Program-made: the position numbers and the translations under genes
In this document: positions 1-7,986 of the stretch, piece after piece
Layout: each line of letters opens with the position of its first letter
Position numbering within the stretch: the stretch's first letter is position 1
Source of the DNA: Clostridia bacterium
GTDB taxonomy: Bacteria; Bacillota; Clostridia; Peptostreptococcales; Anaerovoracaceae
Length of the DNA: 10,547 nt
Direction of reading: 5' to 3'
NCBI GenBank assembly: GCA_900754805.1
Contig: CAAEEE010000402.1
Coordinates: forward strand, 1-10,547
Notes under the pieces: generated by a model
The model's database searches: none
What the model was told of the DNA's origin: nothing
Seen by the model: the letters and a program-made list of their open reading frames with translations, nothing else

Positions 1-1821
1 AAACGATCAACCTTATAACCTTTCGACTTCGTCCATGACAAAAGAATCTTTTTGTTCTTTGTGAGCTTGGACTTCAATGTGATGCTCGTGTTTTCAACCC
101 CCTCTTTGATATTTCTTATGGATTCATCTGTCGAAGGGTTTGTCGGGTCAGTCGGCTTACTTGGATCAGTCGGATCTGCTTTCTTTGCAGCCTTGATTTC
201 GACTTTATCACCGGTTTTTAATCCGCTGAGCTCCGTCACAGAGCCTTTGGACACACCGTTCAGCAAAACATCCGTAATTTCGTAACCGGCTGCCGCAGTG
301 ATTGTGAGCTTCGTTCCATCCGCGCTGAGCGTCGTTTGGAAGCCTTCATCTGCTAAAATCGTCGGCTTCTGAACCGGTACGTAGCTGCCGCCGCCGGAAC
401 CACTGCTTGAACTGCTACCGCCGGAACTGCCGCCGCCACCCGAGCTTCCACCGCTGCTTCCGCCGGAACTGCCGCTTCCGCCGGATCCGCTTTCGTCGTT
501 TTTGCTTACGCTGAATGTGAGCGTTACGGTCGCTTCTGCCCCGTCACTGCCCAAAATTGTAAGCGTTTCATTGTAGGTTCCTACAGCAAGACCTTCTTTC
601 GGCTGTACGGTAAACTCCGCGGTTTCGCGCGGCGCAAGCGTAATTTTTCCTTGCGCATCAGGAGTTCCCATATAAGTTATCACATAATTTTGACTTGTCG
701 GCATATTAAGCTGAAGCGCTTTGGTTCCGCTGTTAATCACCTTTAGTGCTTTCCCGGTCGGCGTCGCTTCCTTTTCAACTATGCTTCCAAATTCCAGTGC
801 TTTGTCGATAGCTTCAATCTTGGATATTAACTGAAATGTTTCACTTTTTTGGCTATAGTCACTGTAATCGCTTTTTGCATAGTTAGGATCATTCTCCGCA
901 GGATTTGCCATCACATCAAATTCATAACAAGCTCCGTTTTTTAGTTTTATATTTGAAGCAAGCAGGTCAAATTCCGGGCTTGTCACAGTAAACGATTTCA
1001 AAAAAACCATGCTGCTAGGAGTAAATTCCATTATGCCTACAGTATAATTAACTGCATTTTCCACAGGCCCCCATTTTCCTACAAAACCATCCCAACGCAG
1101 GTTTTTCGGTGTTGTTAATTTTTGTATGCTGCCCTTATAGTGATATGTTGCAGCATTTTCAATATATCCCTGCTGAACCCCATCTTTGTAATAACTTAAG
1201 AACATTGGATAGTCATCTTCCGGCAAAGCTCCCTTCTGTTTCACATACTGATCCATCGCAGTTTTTATATCATAGGTGTACTCATTATCTTCCGCTGAGA
1301 TTTGCTCTGAAGAAAACAATGGCCCGCTCCAGCCTTCTTTCTTTTGGCGAATCGTCACTTGCAAGGTATGTCCTGCTTCAGCATTACAGGTCAGCACACC
1401 TTCTTGCGAAACGGAAACATTTGGTACAAGTTTTCTTACTGTTGACGTGACGGTTAAATCATTTGTCGGCATCACAAATGTTGTTTTGCATAAATTGGGA
1501 ATTGAAACATTTCCTGCAGGGTTTGCCGTCCATTTGTCAAAAATCCATCCGGAATAAACGAAGCATGAAAGCTTAACCTCTTTTCCGCTTTCTACACTTG
1601 CACTATTACTTCCGTTTGGGGCTTCGCTACGATATTCACGTCCGTTTACTTCTGCGTAATTTTCGTGATTCCTAGCTATGCCATCTACACGAGTGCTCGG
1701 TAAAGTCAATTTATATGCACTCGCAGCATGCGCCACCCCCCCCACTTCCGGTAAGCGGCATCATCGTGAATGCCACGCAGAATGCCAGCAAAATCGCAAA
1801 TAATCTTTTTTTCTTCTTCAT
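1..1821 (-). CDS. Exported modular (Ig/FN3-like) protein, frameshifted at an 8-G run, 3' end outside window
   Basis: The start is the ATG at 1821, 7 nt after an AGGAGG, and 9 nt after the stop of the 1556-residue protein gene, so it is the third gene of that operon. The first 25 codons give a signal peptide (KKKKR, then a hydrophobic core with CVAFTMMPL) nearly matching that of its neighbour. An 8-G run at 1743-1736 then throws the frame into a TAA at 1713-1711, leaving 36 residues. In the frame one base away the sequence is open from 1736 to the left edge, about 578 codons, beginning VAHAASAYKL, a good signal-peptidase site. With 7 G the protein would be intact. Further on come an FN3-like module (about 1110-830), an Ig-like beta-sandwich (about 800-500), a linker made only of Gly and Ser (about 490-383), a small beta domain, a D/P/T/S/K spacer (about 200-120) and the start of a Lys-rich FN3-like module. 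No LPXTG is visible. Role: probably surface or secreted binding; substrate unknown. Confidence 0.85.
1736..1743 (-). repeat. Homopolymer G8 tract in signal-peptide coding region
   Basis: Eight C on the plus strand (eight G in the coding strand) lie between codon 26 and the predicted signal-peptidase site of the third operon gene. The upstream and downstream open frames differ by one base exactly across this run. A 7-G (or 10-G) version joins them and gives a signal peptide whose landmarks align with that of the neighbouring paralogous signal peptide. Such runs are prone to slipped-strand length change, and also to sequencing error. Confidence 0.9.
1746..1779 (-). repeat. 34-bp direct repeat, copy 1 (signal-peptide codons of third operon gene)
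   Basis: This stretch matches 6426-6459 at 33 of 34 positions, with 27 bases identical in a row (1753-1779 against 6433-6459). It encodes CVAFTMMPL[TA]G in both genes. The two copies lie 4680 bp apart in the same orientation, one in each neighbouring exported-protein gene. Confidence 0.9.
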
Positions 1822-1830
1822 CTTTTCCTC

Positions 1831-4800
1831 CTATCTCACGCGGCAAGCGTATTTGCACTGTTTCAGTTTTGTCTGTGCAACTAATTTGCCGTTCTTATCA
1901 TAGACCATGATTCGCGCTTTGTAGTAGTAGCGCACACCCTTCTTTCCGCTTGTGTTGATATAGGTTTTGGTCTTTTTTGTAATCTTTGCTTTGTATGCAG
2001 AAGATTTCTTCGTGCTTCTGTAGAATTTATACTTTACCGTGTAACCAAGTTTTTTCAAAGTTTCAATCGAAGCTGCCGTCTTTTCGTCCATCTTCAAAAC
2101 AAGCTTGATGTTCTTATTCGGAGTTTTGGAAGAACGCACAGAGAGCAGCATTTTGGAAACTCTGTTCTTAACGGACGACAGACTTGCATCGTCGTCTGAC
2201 GGACTTTGCGTATCTGCCAGTTCTAATACAATGATTCCACCTGTCGCTGTGTCTGCAAGCTCTTTCAATTGCTCCCTGGTAAAGGTCTTTTCGCCTTCCG
2301 GAGTCTGAATGGTCAAGTTGGCATCCGTGTCGCTAAGGATGGATTCAATAAAAGCTTTATCCAGATTCACCTCAAGCTTAGCATCATCCTTGACATCTTC
2401 TTTGGATACTTTGATGATAATTTCCCCAGACTTATTTTCTTTCGCCTGCTTCAAAATTTCCTTTTGTTTTACTGCGGAAACAGTAATTGTAGTAAGTGTA
2501 ACTACCTTCCCGTCCGGATCCTTTGTGGTTTCAGTTTTCACATCTGCCGGCGAAGTCGTTGTGTTTCCGTCTGATTTCGTATCCGTGCTGCTATTAGGTG
2601 TCGTGCTTGCGCCGCTGCTTCCGCCACCGCCGCCGGAGCTGCTGCTTCCGTCGGAGCCTGTCGATTCTTTGTCTACGGATACCTTAATCTGCGTATCCGC
2701 TTTCGCTTCTTCCCCCTCGATTGCGCTCAAATCTACCGTGCCCTTCACCGTAAACGACTGTGCTTTGCGGCTGCCCGGGTCATATTTCGTCACCGTTGAA
2801 GCATCCCATGATACAGAAGCCCGCACGATATTGTTTTTATCGCCGTTCAGCATAACGCCTACGCTTTCCGGAAGCGCCTTCATAATTTCGTTCAGTTCCG
2901 TGCCGTTTTCGAATCCTGCCGCATCTGCCGGATGGATAATTTTATACTTTTCAACCTTAGCAAACGTAGCGGTAATCGTGCTGCCATTCTTTGGCTGCGT
3001 GTAGCTGTATTCATCGTCTTCCTTTGTTACCGTAATATCACTGCCGGAAGAGTTTTTTACATTAAGGCTTTTAACTGTATATCCGTCTTCCGCTGTCACA
3101 TTGAACTTAACCTCTTCGCCTTCGTATGTTTTGTATTTCTCGGAACGGTCTTTGGCAATGTTTGCAAGCGATATACTTCCGTTTTCTGCCGCTTCCAAAG
3201 TAATTTCATATTTTTCCGCCGCAGCAACCGAGAAACTCAGGGAGGTTTTCAGCAATGTTTCGCCGCCTTCATGGAGCGAAACACGCGGGCTCAGTCCTGA
3301 AATGTCGACGTCTCCATAAATTTGAAAGTGCTGCTCTCTTTTAGAAGTCTTATCATAAGCAATGTTTTCCAAATCCCATTTTACCGGTGCTTCAATGCTA
3401 TCATATCGCCACCACCACGTATAAGCCCCTGCTTCTCGTGATGACTTTGTAGTTACAATCGACATGGTGTCACGAATAGACAGTTCCGAAATATCAATCC
3501 CATTTTTCTCCGGCTCTGTTTTTACCAGCGACATGGTTGTTTCCAGATAATTAAGCAATACTTTTACATTGTCATAGGTTGTCGTATTGCCGCAGCTGTC
3601 TGTAAGAACAATGCAGTGCGCCGGATCATTAAATTCTTTTTTGTTTGAATATGCTTCCGGTTCATCCGCCGCAATCGTATAAACACCGTCCTTCGGGGTT
3701 AAAATGACGCCGTTGTCTGTTACGGTTACCGGACTTTCATCCTCGACGCTGAATTGCAGCCCGTTCCAGTAATATTCTCCTTCACTCAGGGGTTCCGTAC
3801 CGACTTTGGCAACCGGAGCAACCTTGTCCAAAACAATTTTGGCGGTAGAAACATAAATTGTACCCTCTGTGTTCGTTGCCTTCGCGTAGATGTAAAATTC
3901 ATGGAAGGTTTCTTCTATGTTAATTTCTCCGTTTTCGCCGGCCGGCGTCCATTGGATTTCATCATTGCCGTCCTTGCTTCTCAAATCTTCTTCCGTCAAG
4001 AGCTGCTCTGAAACAAAGTATTTTGCAGATTCGTTTGCGTTCGTTGCGCTCACGGTAAACTGTACGCTGTCATCCTTCGGCCAATAGACTGTTTCGCTGT
4101 TATTAGCCGCGTATGTATTCCAGCTTCGATTTCCGCCGCTGATAGATACTTCCGTTGTATATTCAAGTCTAAAAGTATAATTTCCTTTTATCACCTTCGC
4201 TACTCGAAAACCGTAGGCATCCCTGGCTGCATCATACCCATAGATATATTGTTCAGTTTCATTATCAACTCTTGTAATCGTTGCTTTTGCATTCTCCGGC
4301 AGTCCGAGCTCAATGAAAGGTTTGCTTCCGTCATTAAATTCACGACTGTAGATTGTTTTCCCTTCCCTGTCTACAATCGTCAAAAGAAACTTCTGCCACA
4401 CCGATATATTCTTTAGTATGGTTTTATTTCCGGCATAGTCCTCTGCCGTAACCGTAAAGGTAAACGGATTCGTTGGAGTTCCGAAGGAGCCACTGTATGC
4501 AGGAAGCTGATAACCTCCGTTTACCATTGGTATTTCTTTGTCTTCCCAGTCCATCTTCACCGATTTTATACCGGAAGCCACATAGCTCCCCCATGCTTCA
4601 TCGGTTACATAGAAGGTTTTGAAACCATAAGAGCCATCCTGCGTGTGGGGTATATAAAAAGCCCTGTCTGCTTCAATACCGGTTATCGTCGGAGGCATTT
4701 CATCCTTTTCAATTGCTTCGTGGCATTTTACGCAAGTCTTTTCATGACTGCCTGTATCCCATTCAAGATTATCATGCCTGCTGCTTTCCGCGGTAAGGTT

Positions 4801-6501
4801 GTAGGACATACGCACGCCGCAGGTTTCGCAGACTTCTATATGGTATTTCCCCATATTTTTGGTATGATCTGCAGGGAAACATTGATGCTTGCTTTCTTTC
4901 TCTTTAAAGGTAAGATCTGCCGAAATTGTAATTTTGCCGTACTCCTGCGCGTTCGGAAGGGATAAGTCGCTAAAATTAATTTCCTTATCTCCGCCCATAC
5001 CGTAGGAGTTATTCGTGATACTGTCCGTAAAGGTCTGATATCCTCGGATACCATCAAAAGAACGACATTCCGCGGTAATATTCATATCCACCTGATTTTC
5101 ATGCGAAAGGACGATATAAACATCTTCCACCGGAACCGCTGCTGTTCCGTTGAACATTCCGTTTGTATTACGTATGTTCGCACCGCTTCCGAATGCGACC
5201 GGCGAGTTGCCGAGATTCTTGCCGCATTCGGCTTTGATGTGTCCGCCGCTGAGATAGATCTTATCGCCCATTGCTTCGATGCCGCCGCCGATGCCTGCGC
5301 CGCCGTAGGATTTGGCATAGACATCGCCGCCGGAAATTGTGATATTGTGTCCGATGGCATCCGAGCCGCCGCCGATTCCCGCACCGCCGTAAGTGCTTTT
5401 GGCCTCCACGGTTCCTCCGGTAATTTTAATGTCGTCTGCCCTGACAAACTGTCCGCCGCCGATTCCCGCGCCGCTGATACGGCCTTCAGCCTTAACAGTC
5501 CCGCCTGAAATTTCGATTTTGGAAACGCTGAGATTTTTCGCTTCATCTTCCGTATTCACAGCGCCGCTGCCGATGCCTGCGCCGCCGCTGCCGGCCTTAG
5601 CGGTAACCGTTCCGCCATAAATGCGTATACTCTTCGCACTCTGCGTGAAGCCGCTGCCGATGCCTGCCGCAAAGTCTCCGCCCTGTGCAGTGATATCTCC
5701 TCCGTAAACACTAATGAGGTTTCCGTTACCCCTTCTTCCGCCACCAATCCCGGCTCCAGAAGCGCCGCCTTTTGCGGTAATTTTACCGGACATAAAGTGT
5801 ATTATTTCCCCTGTTCCGTACCGGCCGCCGCCGATACCGGCGCCGTTCTTGCCGCCAGTCGCACGAATTTCTCCGTTCCACTTTGTATTTTTCTCGCTTG
5901 AGCCAAAGTAAAGGCGCACACCGTGCCCATACATATCAATGTTATACCAGTTCGTGTTGCGGTCTGCCGAACCGCCGATGCCTGCTGCATACAGACCTCC
6001 GTAGCAATACAAGCCCGTGCCGCCTGCGACCAGAATATGCAGATTGTTCTCACTACGATTTTTTTGAATTGCCGCACGATAGTCCGCGCCTCTAAGGTCA
6101 GACTTTCCTCCGTAAAAATACAGATATGCCGATGCTTTATTGTTAATCTCAATTGCCGGACATTTGCTTCCCGCATCCATGGTAATGGAAATGCCGTCAA
6201 TAAAAACATGCGGCTCGATATTTTTTAAAGTAGGTTTCTGAATCTTAATTTTATGATTGACCGTTTTCTTCTCAGAACTGTAAATTCGATAGGTTTTACT
6301 GTCCTTAATAACGATGTCCCCGCTCACTTTGCTGATGTCAATTTCCTTGTCAAATTTATTTGGAATGTCCAGATATTCTCCTTCAGCGCCTTTTCCGTCT
6401 GCCGCATACGCCGTCATTCCTTCGATTCCGGCAAGCGGCATCATCGTGAATGCCACGCACAGCGTCAGCAGAATTGTCAAAATTCGCTTTCCCCTCTTCA
6501 T
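1831..6501 (-). CDS. Large exported surface protein with GAGIGGG beta-helix repeats and Ig-like modules (1556 aa)
   Basis: The start ATG at 6501 follows AGGAGG by 7 nt and overlaps the upstream stop as ATGA, so translation is probably coupled. Residues 1-34 are a signal peptide (KRGKR, hydrophobic core, AYAAD cleavage region). Residues about 170-440 carry eight copies of [GA]AGIG[GS][GS], spaced about 25-45 residues and separated by I-x-I-x-G-G-x-[IV]-x-A strands, typical of right-handed parallel beta-helix proteins of Firmicutes. Residues 541-594 contain paired cysteines (C558/C561, C590/C593) with nearby histidines, possibly a metal-binding knot. Ig-like and InlB-B-repeat-like modules follow to about 1270, then a Ser/Gly/Thr linker (about 1275-1330). 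A C-terminal part rich in Lys and Tyr ends in a YRSTKK...YYYKARI module and a C-x3-C. No sortase motif or SLH domain is visible, so the anchoring mode is unknown. Likely role is adhesion or glycan binding at the surface; the ligand is not predictable. Confidence 0.93.
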   Translation of the reverse strand: MKRGKRILTILLTLCVAFTMMPLAGIEGMTAYAADGKGAEGEYLDIPNKFDKEIDISKVSGDIVIKDSKTYRIYSSEKKTVNHKIKIQKPTLKNIEPHVFIDGISITMDAGSKCPAIEINNKASAYLYFYGGKSDLRGADYRAAIQKNRSENNLHILVAGGTGLYCYGGLYAAGIGGSADRNTNWYNIDMYGHGVRLYFGSSEKNTKWNGEIRATGGKNGAGIGGGRYGTGEIIHFMSGKITAKGGASGAGIGGGRRGNGNLISVYGGDITAQGGDFAAGIGSGFTQSAKSIRIYGGTVTAKAGSGGAGIGSGAVNTEDEAKNLSVSKIEISGGTVKAEGRISGAGIGGGQFVRADDIKITGGTVEAKSTYGGAGIGGGSDAIGHNITISGGDVYAKSYGGAGIGGGIEAMGDKIYLSGGHIKAECGKNLGNSPVAFGSGANIRNTNGMFNGTAAVPVEDVYIVLSHENQVDMNITAECRSFDGIRGYQTFTDSITNNSYGMGGDKEINFSDLSLPNAQEYGKITISADLTFKEKESKHQCFPADHTKNMGKYHIEVCETCGVRMSYNLTAESSRHDNLEWDTGSHEKTCVKCHEAIEKDEMPPTITGIEADRAFYIPHTQDGSYGFKTFYVTDEAWGSYVASGIKSVKMDWEDKEIPMVNGGYQLPAYSGSFGTPTNPFTFTVTAEDYAGNKTILKNISVWQKFLLTIVDREGKTIYSREFNDGSKPFIELGLPENAKATITRVDNETEQYIYGYDAARDAYGFRVAKVIKGNYTFRLEYTTEVSISGGNRSWNTYAANNSETVYWPKDDSVQFTVSATNANESAKYFVSEQLLTEEDLRSKDGNDEIQWTPAGENGEINIEETFHEFYIYAKATNTEGTIYVSTAKIVLDKVAPVAKVGTEPLSEGEYYWNGLQFSVEDESPVTVTDNGVILTPKDGVYTIAADEPEAYSNKKEFNDPAHCIVLTDSCGNTTTYDNVKVLLNYLETTMSLVKTEPEKNGIDISELSIRDTMSIVTTKSSREAGAYTWWWRYDSIEAPVKWDLENIAYDKTSKREQHFQIYGDVDISGLSPRVSLHEGGETLLKTSLSFSVAAAEKYEITLEAAENGSISLANIAKDRSEKYKTYEGEEVKFNVTAEDGYTVKSLNVKNSSGSDITVTKEDDEYSYTQPKNGSTITATFAKVEKYKIIHPADAAGFENGTELNEIMKALPESVGVMLNGDKNNIVRASVSWDASTVTKYDPGSRKAQSFTVKGTVDLSAIEGEEAKADTQIKVSVDKESTGSDGSSSSGGGGGSSGASTTPNSSTDTKSDGNTTTSPADVKTETTKDPDGKVVTLTTITVSAVKQKEILKQAKENKSGEIIIKVSKEDVKDDAKLEVNLDKAFIESILSDTDANLTIQTPEGEKTFTREQLKELADTATGGIIVLELADTQSPSDDDASLSSVKNRVSKMLLSVRSSKTPNKNIKLVLKMDEKTAASIETLKKLGYTVKYKFYRSTKKSSAYKAKITKKTKTYINTSGKKGVRYYYKARIMVYDKNGKLVAQTKLKQCKYACRVR
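5220..6000 (-). repeat. Coding repeats for eight [GA]AGIGGG beta-helix turns
   Basis: The DNA repeats a GC-rich core, on the plus strand roughly CCGCCGCCGATGCCTGCGCC, with silent and conservative changes, once per protein turn. It encodes the AAGIGGS, GAGIGGG, AAGIGSG and GAGIGSG motifs at residues 172 to 407 of the large surface protein. The cores are similar enough to allow slippage or recombination that would change turn number. They also create spurious open frames in the other five frames of this stretch. Confidence 0.8.
6426..6459 (-). repeat. 34-bp direct repeat, copy 2 (signal-peptide codons of large surface protein)
   Basis: Partner of 1746-1779, with a single mismatch. It lies in codons 15 to 25 of the 1556-residue protein. 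The flanking codons of the two genes differ clearly, so the shared block stands out from the rest of the signal peptides. Confidence 0.9.
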
Positions 6502-6830
6502 CTCGTTCCCTCCTTCTTTTCCTTCGTCATGCGTCCGTTTCGTTCATGGAGTCGTACGCAAAGCAATGTGAATACAACTGCCACAAGGAAAGAAATGACT
6601 GCAACCAGCACATAACCGCCTGTGCTTTCCGATAAAAGCGTCGCACCGTTCATTCCCTGCACCACCGCGCCTCCGCGGCCTTCACTCAGCTTCCCGATAA
6701 TGCCTGCAAGGCAGCAGGAAAGCATCAGACACAACGTCGACATACCGCCGATAATCCTTTTCTCTCTTTTGCGAATCAGCCGGTCAGCCCTTTCCTTCGC
6801 GCGGACGACCCGTTCCTTCGTATCGTACAT
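6498..6830 (-). CDS. Small two-helix membrane protein of unknown function (110 aa), first gene of surface-protein operon
   Basis: I do not recognise a named family. I chose the ATG at 6830 (protein starts MYDTKERVV) because AGGAGGA lies 6 nt before it. An in-frame ATG at 6896, with a weaker AGAGGA, would add 22 residues. In the 110-residue form, residues 1-26 are highly charged (alternating Lys/Arg and Glu/Asp, likely cytoplasmic helix). Residues 27-48 and 72-94 are membrane helices joined by a Gly/Ser-rich outer loop of about 22 residues, and the tail is basic. The stop overlaps the ATG of the 1556-residue protein as ATGA, so the two are probably co-translated. By position it could assist export or assembly of the large protein or act as a membrane regulator for the operon; neither is shown by sequence. 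Confidence 0.8.
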   Translation of the reverse strand: MYDTKERVVRAKERADRLIRKREKRIIGGMSTLCLMLSCCLAGIIGKLSEGRGGAVVQGMNGATLLSESTGGYVLVAVISFLVAVVFTLLCVRLHERNGRMTKEKKEGTR

Positions 6831-6927
6831 AATGTATCCTCCTAACCCAAAATCGATTATTTCCTTTTTCAGCCTTTTCACGGGAGCGAAAGGCATTGAT
6901 TTTCCTCTTTCTATCTATTTAGGTACA

Positions 6928-6973
6928 AAAAATAAAAAAAGTACGCACTCTTTTTTTATTTTTTTGTGCGTAC
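6928..6973 (-). terminator. Intrinsic terminator-like hairpin, minus strand
   Basis: The perfect 8-bp inverted repeat GTACGCAC / GTGCGTAC (6941-6948 and 6966-6973) encloses a 17-nt loop that is almost all A on the minus strand. It is followed on the minus strand by TTTTTTTATTTTTT (6940-6927). This fits termination of transcripts arriving from the sigma/protease block, about 370 nt after the protease stop, and would insulate the surface-protein operon. The loop is longer than usual. Read on the plus strand, the tail is ATTATTTTT, so weak activity in that direction is possible, but no plus-strand gene leads into it. Confidence 0.6.
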
Positions 6974-6990
6974 ATTATTTTTGTCGGTGG

Positions 6991-7010
6991 GCTCGCCGTG
7001 GCGTTTTACA
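6991..7010. repeat. Detached copy of the tandem-repeat motif
   Basis: On the minus strand this reads TGTAAAACGCCACGGCGAGC. It matches 7280-7299 and 7323-7342 except at two to four positions. It sits on the far side of the long palindrome, as expected if that element had inserted into a longer tandem array. Confidence 0.7.
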
Positions 7011-7018
7011 TTTATTGG

Positions 7019-7261
7019 AAAAATGTATATTTACACGTAATTTGCCCAAAAAAGACCCCTAATTCGTGTATTTTCAAATGTTTCACGGAAATTTCAGCCG
7101 CAAAAGAAAAATGTAAAAAAATTGAAGGTTGAAATTTCAACGGTTTCAAGCTCTGGATTTTTATGTTATTTTTAGTTGCAAGGCAAATTTCCCAAAATAT
7201 GGGATTTTTTACACGAAATAGCCCCTAAAAATCCTGCTTTTTCGTGCAAATATACATTTTA
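7019..7261. repeat. Long imperfect palindrome (about 245 bp), foldback or MITE-like
   Basis: Several pairs of inverted segments share one centre near 7135-7140. The outermost pair is AAAATGTATATTTACACG (from about 7020) against the reverse complement of 7243-7260, with one mismatch. Then ACACG...CGTGT (7033-7069) mirrors 7211-7247, both 37 nt long. GGAAATTT (7087-7094) mirrors AAATTTCC (7185-7192). A perfect 14-bp palindrome, GTTGAAATTTCAAC (7128-7141), lies near the middle. Each 37-nt piece can also fold by itself. TACATTT occurs at 7007-7013 and 7253-7259 and could be a target duplication, though the right copy overlaps the repeat arm. There is no transposase here. It could be a degenerate non-autonomous element or a structured RNA. 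Confidence 0.6.
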
Positions 7262-7368
7262 CCGTGCGTTTTGTGCGCCGCTCGCCGTGGCGTCTGACAT
7301 TTTACCGTGCGTTTTGTGCGCCGCTCGTCGAGGCGTCTTACATTTTACCGCGCGTTCTGTCCGCCGCG
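7255..7368. repeat. 43-bp tandem repeat over the 3' end of the protease gene
   Basis: Units at 7255-7297 and 7298-7340 are 43 bp each and differ at four positions. A third, partial and more diverged unit (7341 to about 7368) includes the last codons and TAA of the PrsW-like gene. Each unit starts CATTTTACCG and carries a short GC-rich inverted repeat (CGCC...GGCG). Because 43 is not a multiple of three, the copies do not extend the reading frame. Part of the unit recurs alone at 6991-7010. Confidence 0.85.
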
Positions 7369-7986
7369 CATGACAAGCTTCTGAATCCCAAATCCAATCG
7401 CCAGCGTCAGAAGCGGAATGCAGTAGCCGATGAGTCGGCACGTGCCGCCCACGCTGACCAGCAGATTATAAATCGCATGATAGATAATCGTCACGCAGAG
7501 GAGTCCCGGAATGCAGACATCCCGCAGCAGGCGATTCTTCCAAACGAAGCGAAGACCCTCCGAATAGGCACTTCCGCATACCACATGCATCGCTCCGGTT
7601 CCGAAGCCGCGAATCAACAGGAATACAATTTGTTCAGCACCGTTTTCGGTCAGATAGCAAATATTTTCAAAGGTCGCAAAGCTCGCGGCAGTCAGAATCG
7701 CCGCAAGACGAAATTCTCCGGATTTCGGCTCGAAAACCACCATGAAAAACAGTAACGGCAGAAGCTTCATAATTTCTTCAACGACCGGCGCGATCTGCGT
7801 CGTCGCGTTCATCGGATCCGCCCCATAATAATTGCTAAAGAAGGTATTCAAATATGCCGAAAGCAGGCACACAAACATTCCCGCGAAGCAAAAGCCGAAA
7901 GCCGCACGATATCTGCTGTCAATACACAGCATCGCAATCAAAAGAGGTGCTGCAATGCATACGAAAACATTTTCGATATAGGTCAT
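7345..7986 (-). CDS. PrsW-like glutamic intramembrane protease (213 aa)
   Basis: This is a polytopic membrane protein with all four motifs of the PrsW family in order: EExxK (E70, E71, K74 in APVVEEIMK), FxxxEN (F103 to N108), a conserved Arg and His (R126, H134) and HxxxN (H170, N174). In Bacillus subtilis, PrsW makes the first cut in the anti-sigma factor RsiW and so frees the ECF sigma factor SigW. Length suits the family core. The ATG overlaps the stop of the seven-helix gene as ATGA, with a GGTGG about 8 nt upstream, and the sigma factor gene lies just beyond. The setting therefore fits regulated proteolysis of an anti-sigma factor in the cell membrane. The target is not evident because no RsiW homologue is present. 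Family assignment is strong; the substrate is inference. The short tail MRGGQNAR is encoded by a partial tandem repeat unit. Confidence 0.9.
   Translation of the reverse strand: MTYIENVFVCIAAPLLIAMLCIDSRYRAAFGFCFAGMFVCLLSAYLNTFFSNYYGADPMNATTQIAPVVEEIMKLLPLLFFMVVFEPKSGEFRLAAILTAASFATFENICYLTENGAEQIVFLLIRGFGTGAMHVVCGSAYSEGLRFVWKNRLLRDVCIPGLLCVTIIYHAIYNLLVSVGGTCRLIGYCIPLLTLAIGFGIQKLVMRGGQNAR

Larger units (their letters stand above)
6897..7344. other. Gene-free, repeat-rich intergenic region between two operons
   Basis: No credible gene lies between the protease stop (7345) and the first start of the surface-protein operon. The AT-rich middle is one imperfect palindrome (about 7019-7261). The right side holds tandem copies of the protease gene's 3' end, and the left side a terminator-like hairpin. 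A promoter for the surface operon should lie at about 6900-6940, where the minus strand reads ...TTTTTTGTACCTAAATAGATAG. I see only a poor -10 (TAAATA) and no convincing -35 there. Confidence 0.75.

Noticed and set aside
2309..3004. Plus-strand open frame of 231 codons
   Set aside because: Antisense to the Ser/Gly/Thr linker and Ig-like part of the large surface protein; low-complexity Pro/Ser/Phe-rich translation.
5082..5546. Minus-strand frame of 154 codons and a plus-strand frame of 135 codons
   Set aside because: Both are by-products of the GC-rich beta-helix repeats read in other frames.
6897..7344. tRNA or known riboswitch in the intergenic region
   Set aside because: No cloverleaf, T-loop or familiar riboswitch core was seen; the structure is explained by the palindrome and tandem repeats.
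7255..7368. CRISPR array
   Set aside because: The units are directly adjacent without unique spacers, and one overlaps coding sequence.
7264..7755. Plus-strand open frame of 163 codons opposite the protease gene
   Set aside because: The opposite strand carries all PrsW motifs; this frame begins in the tandem repeat and shows no recognisable protein.
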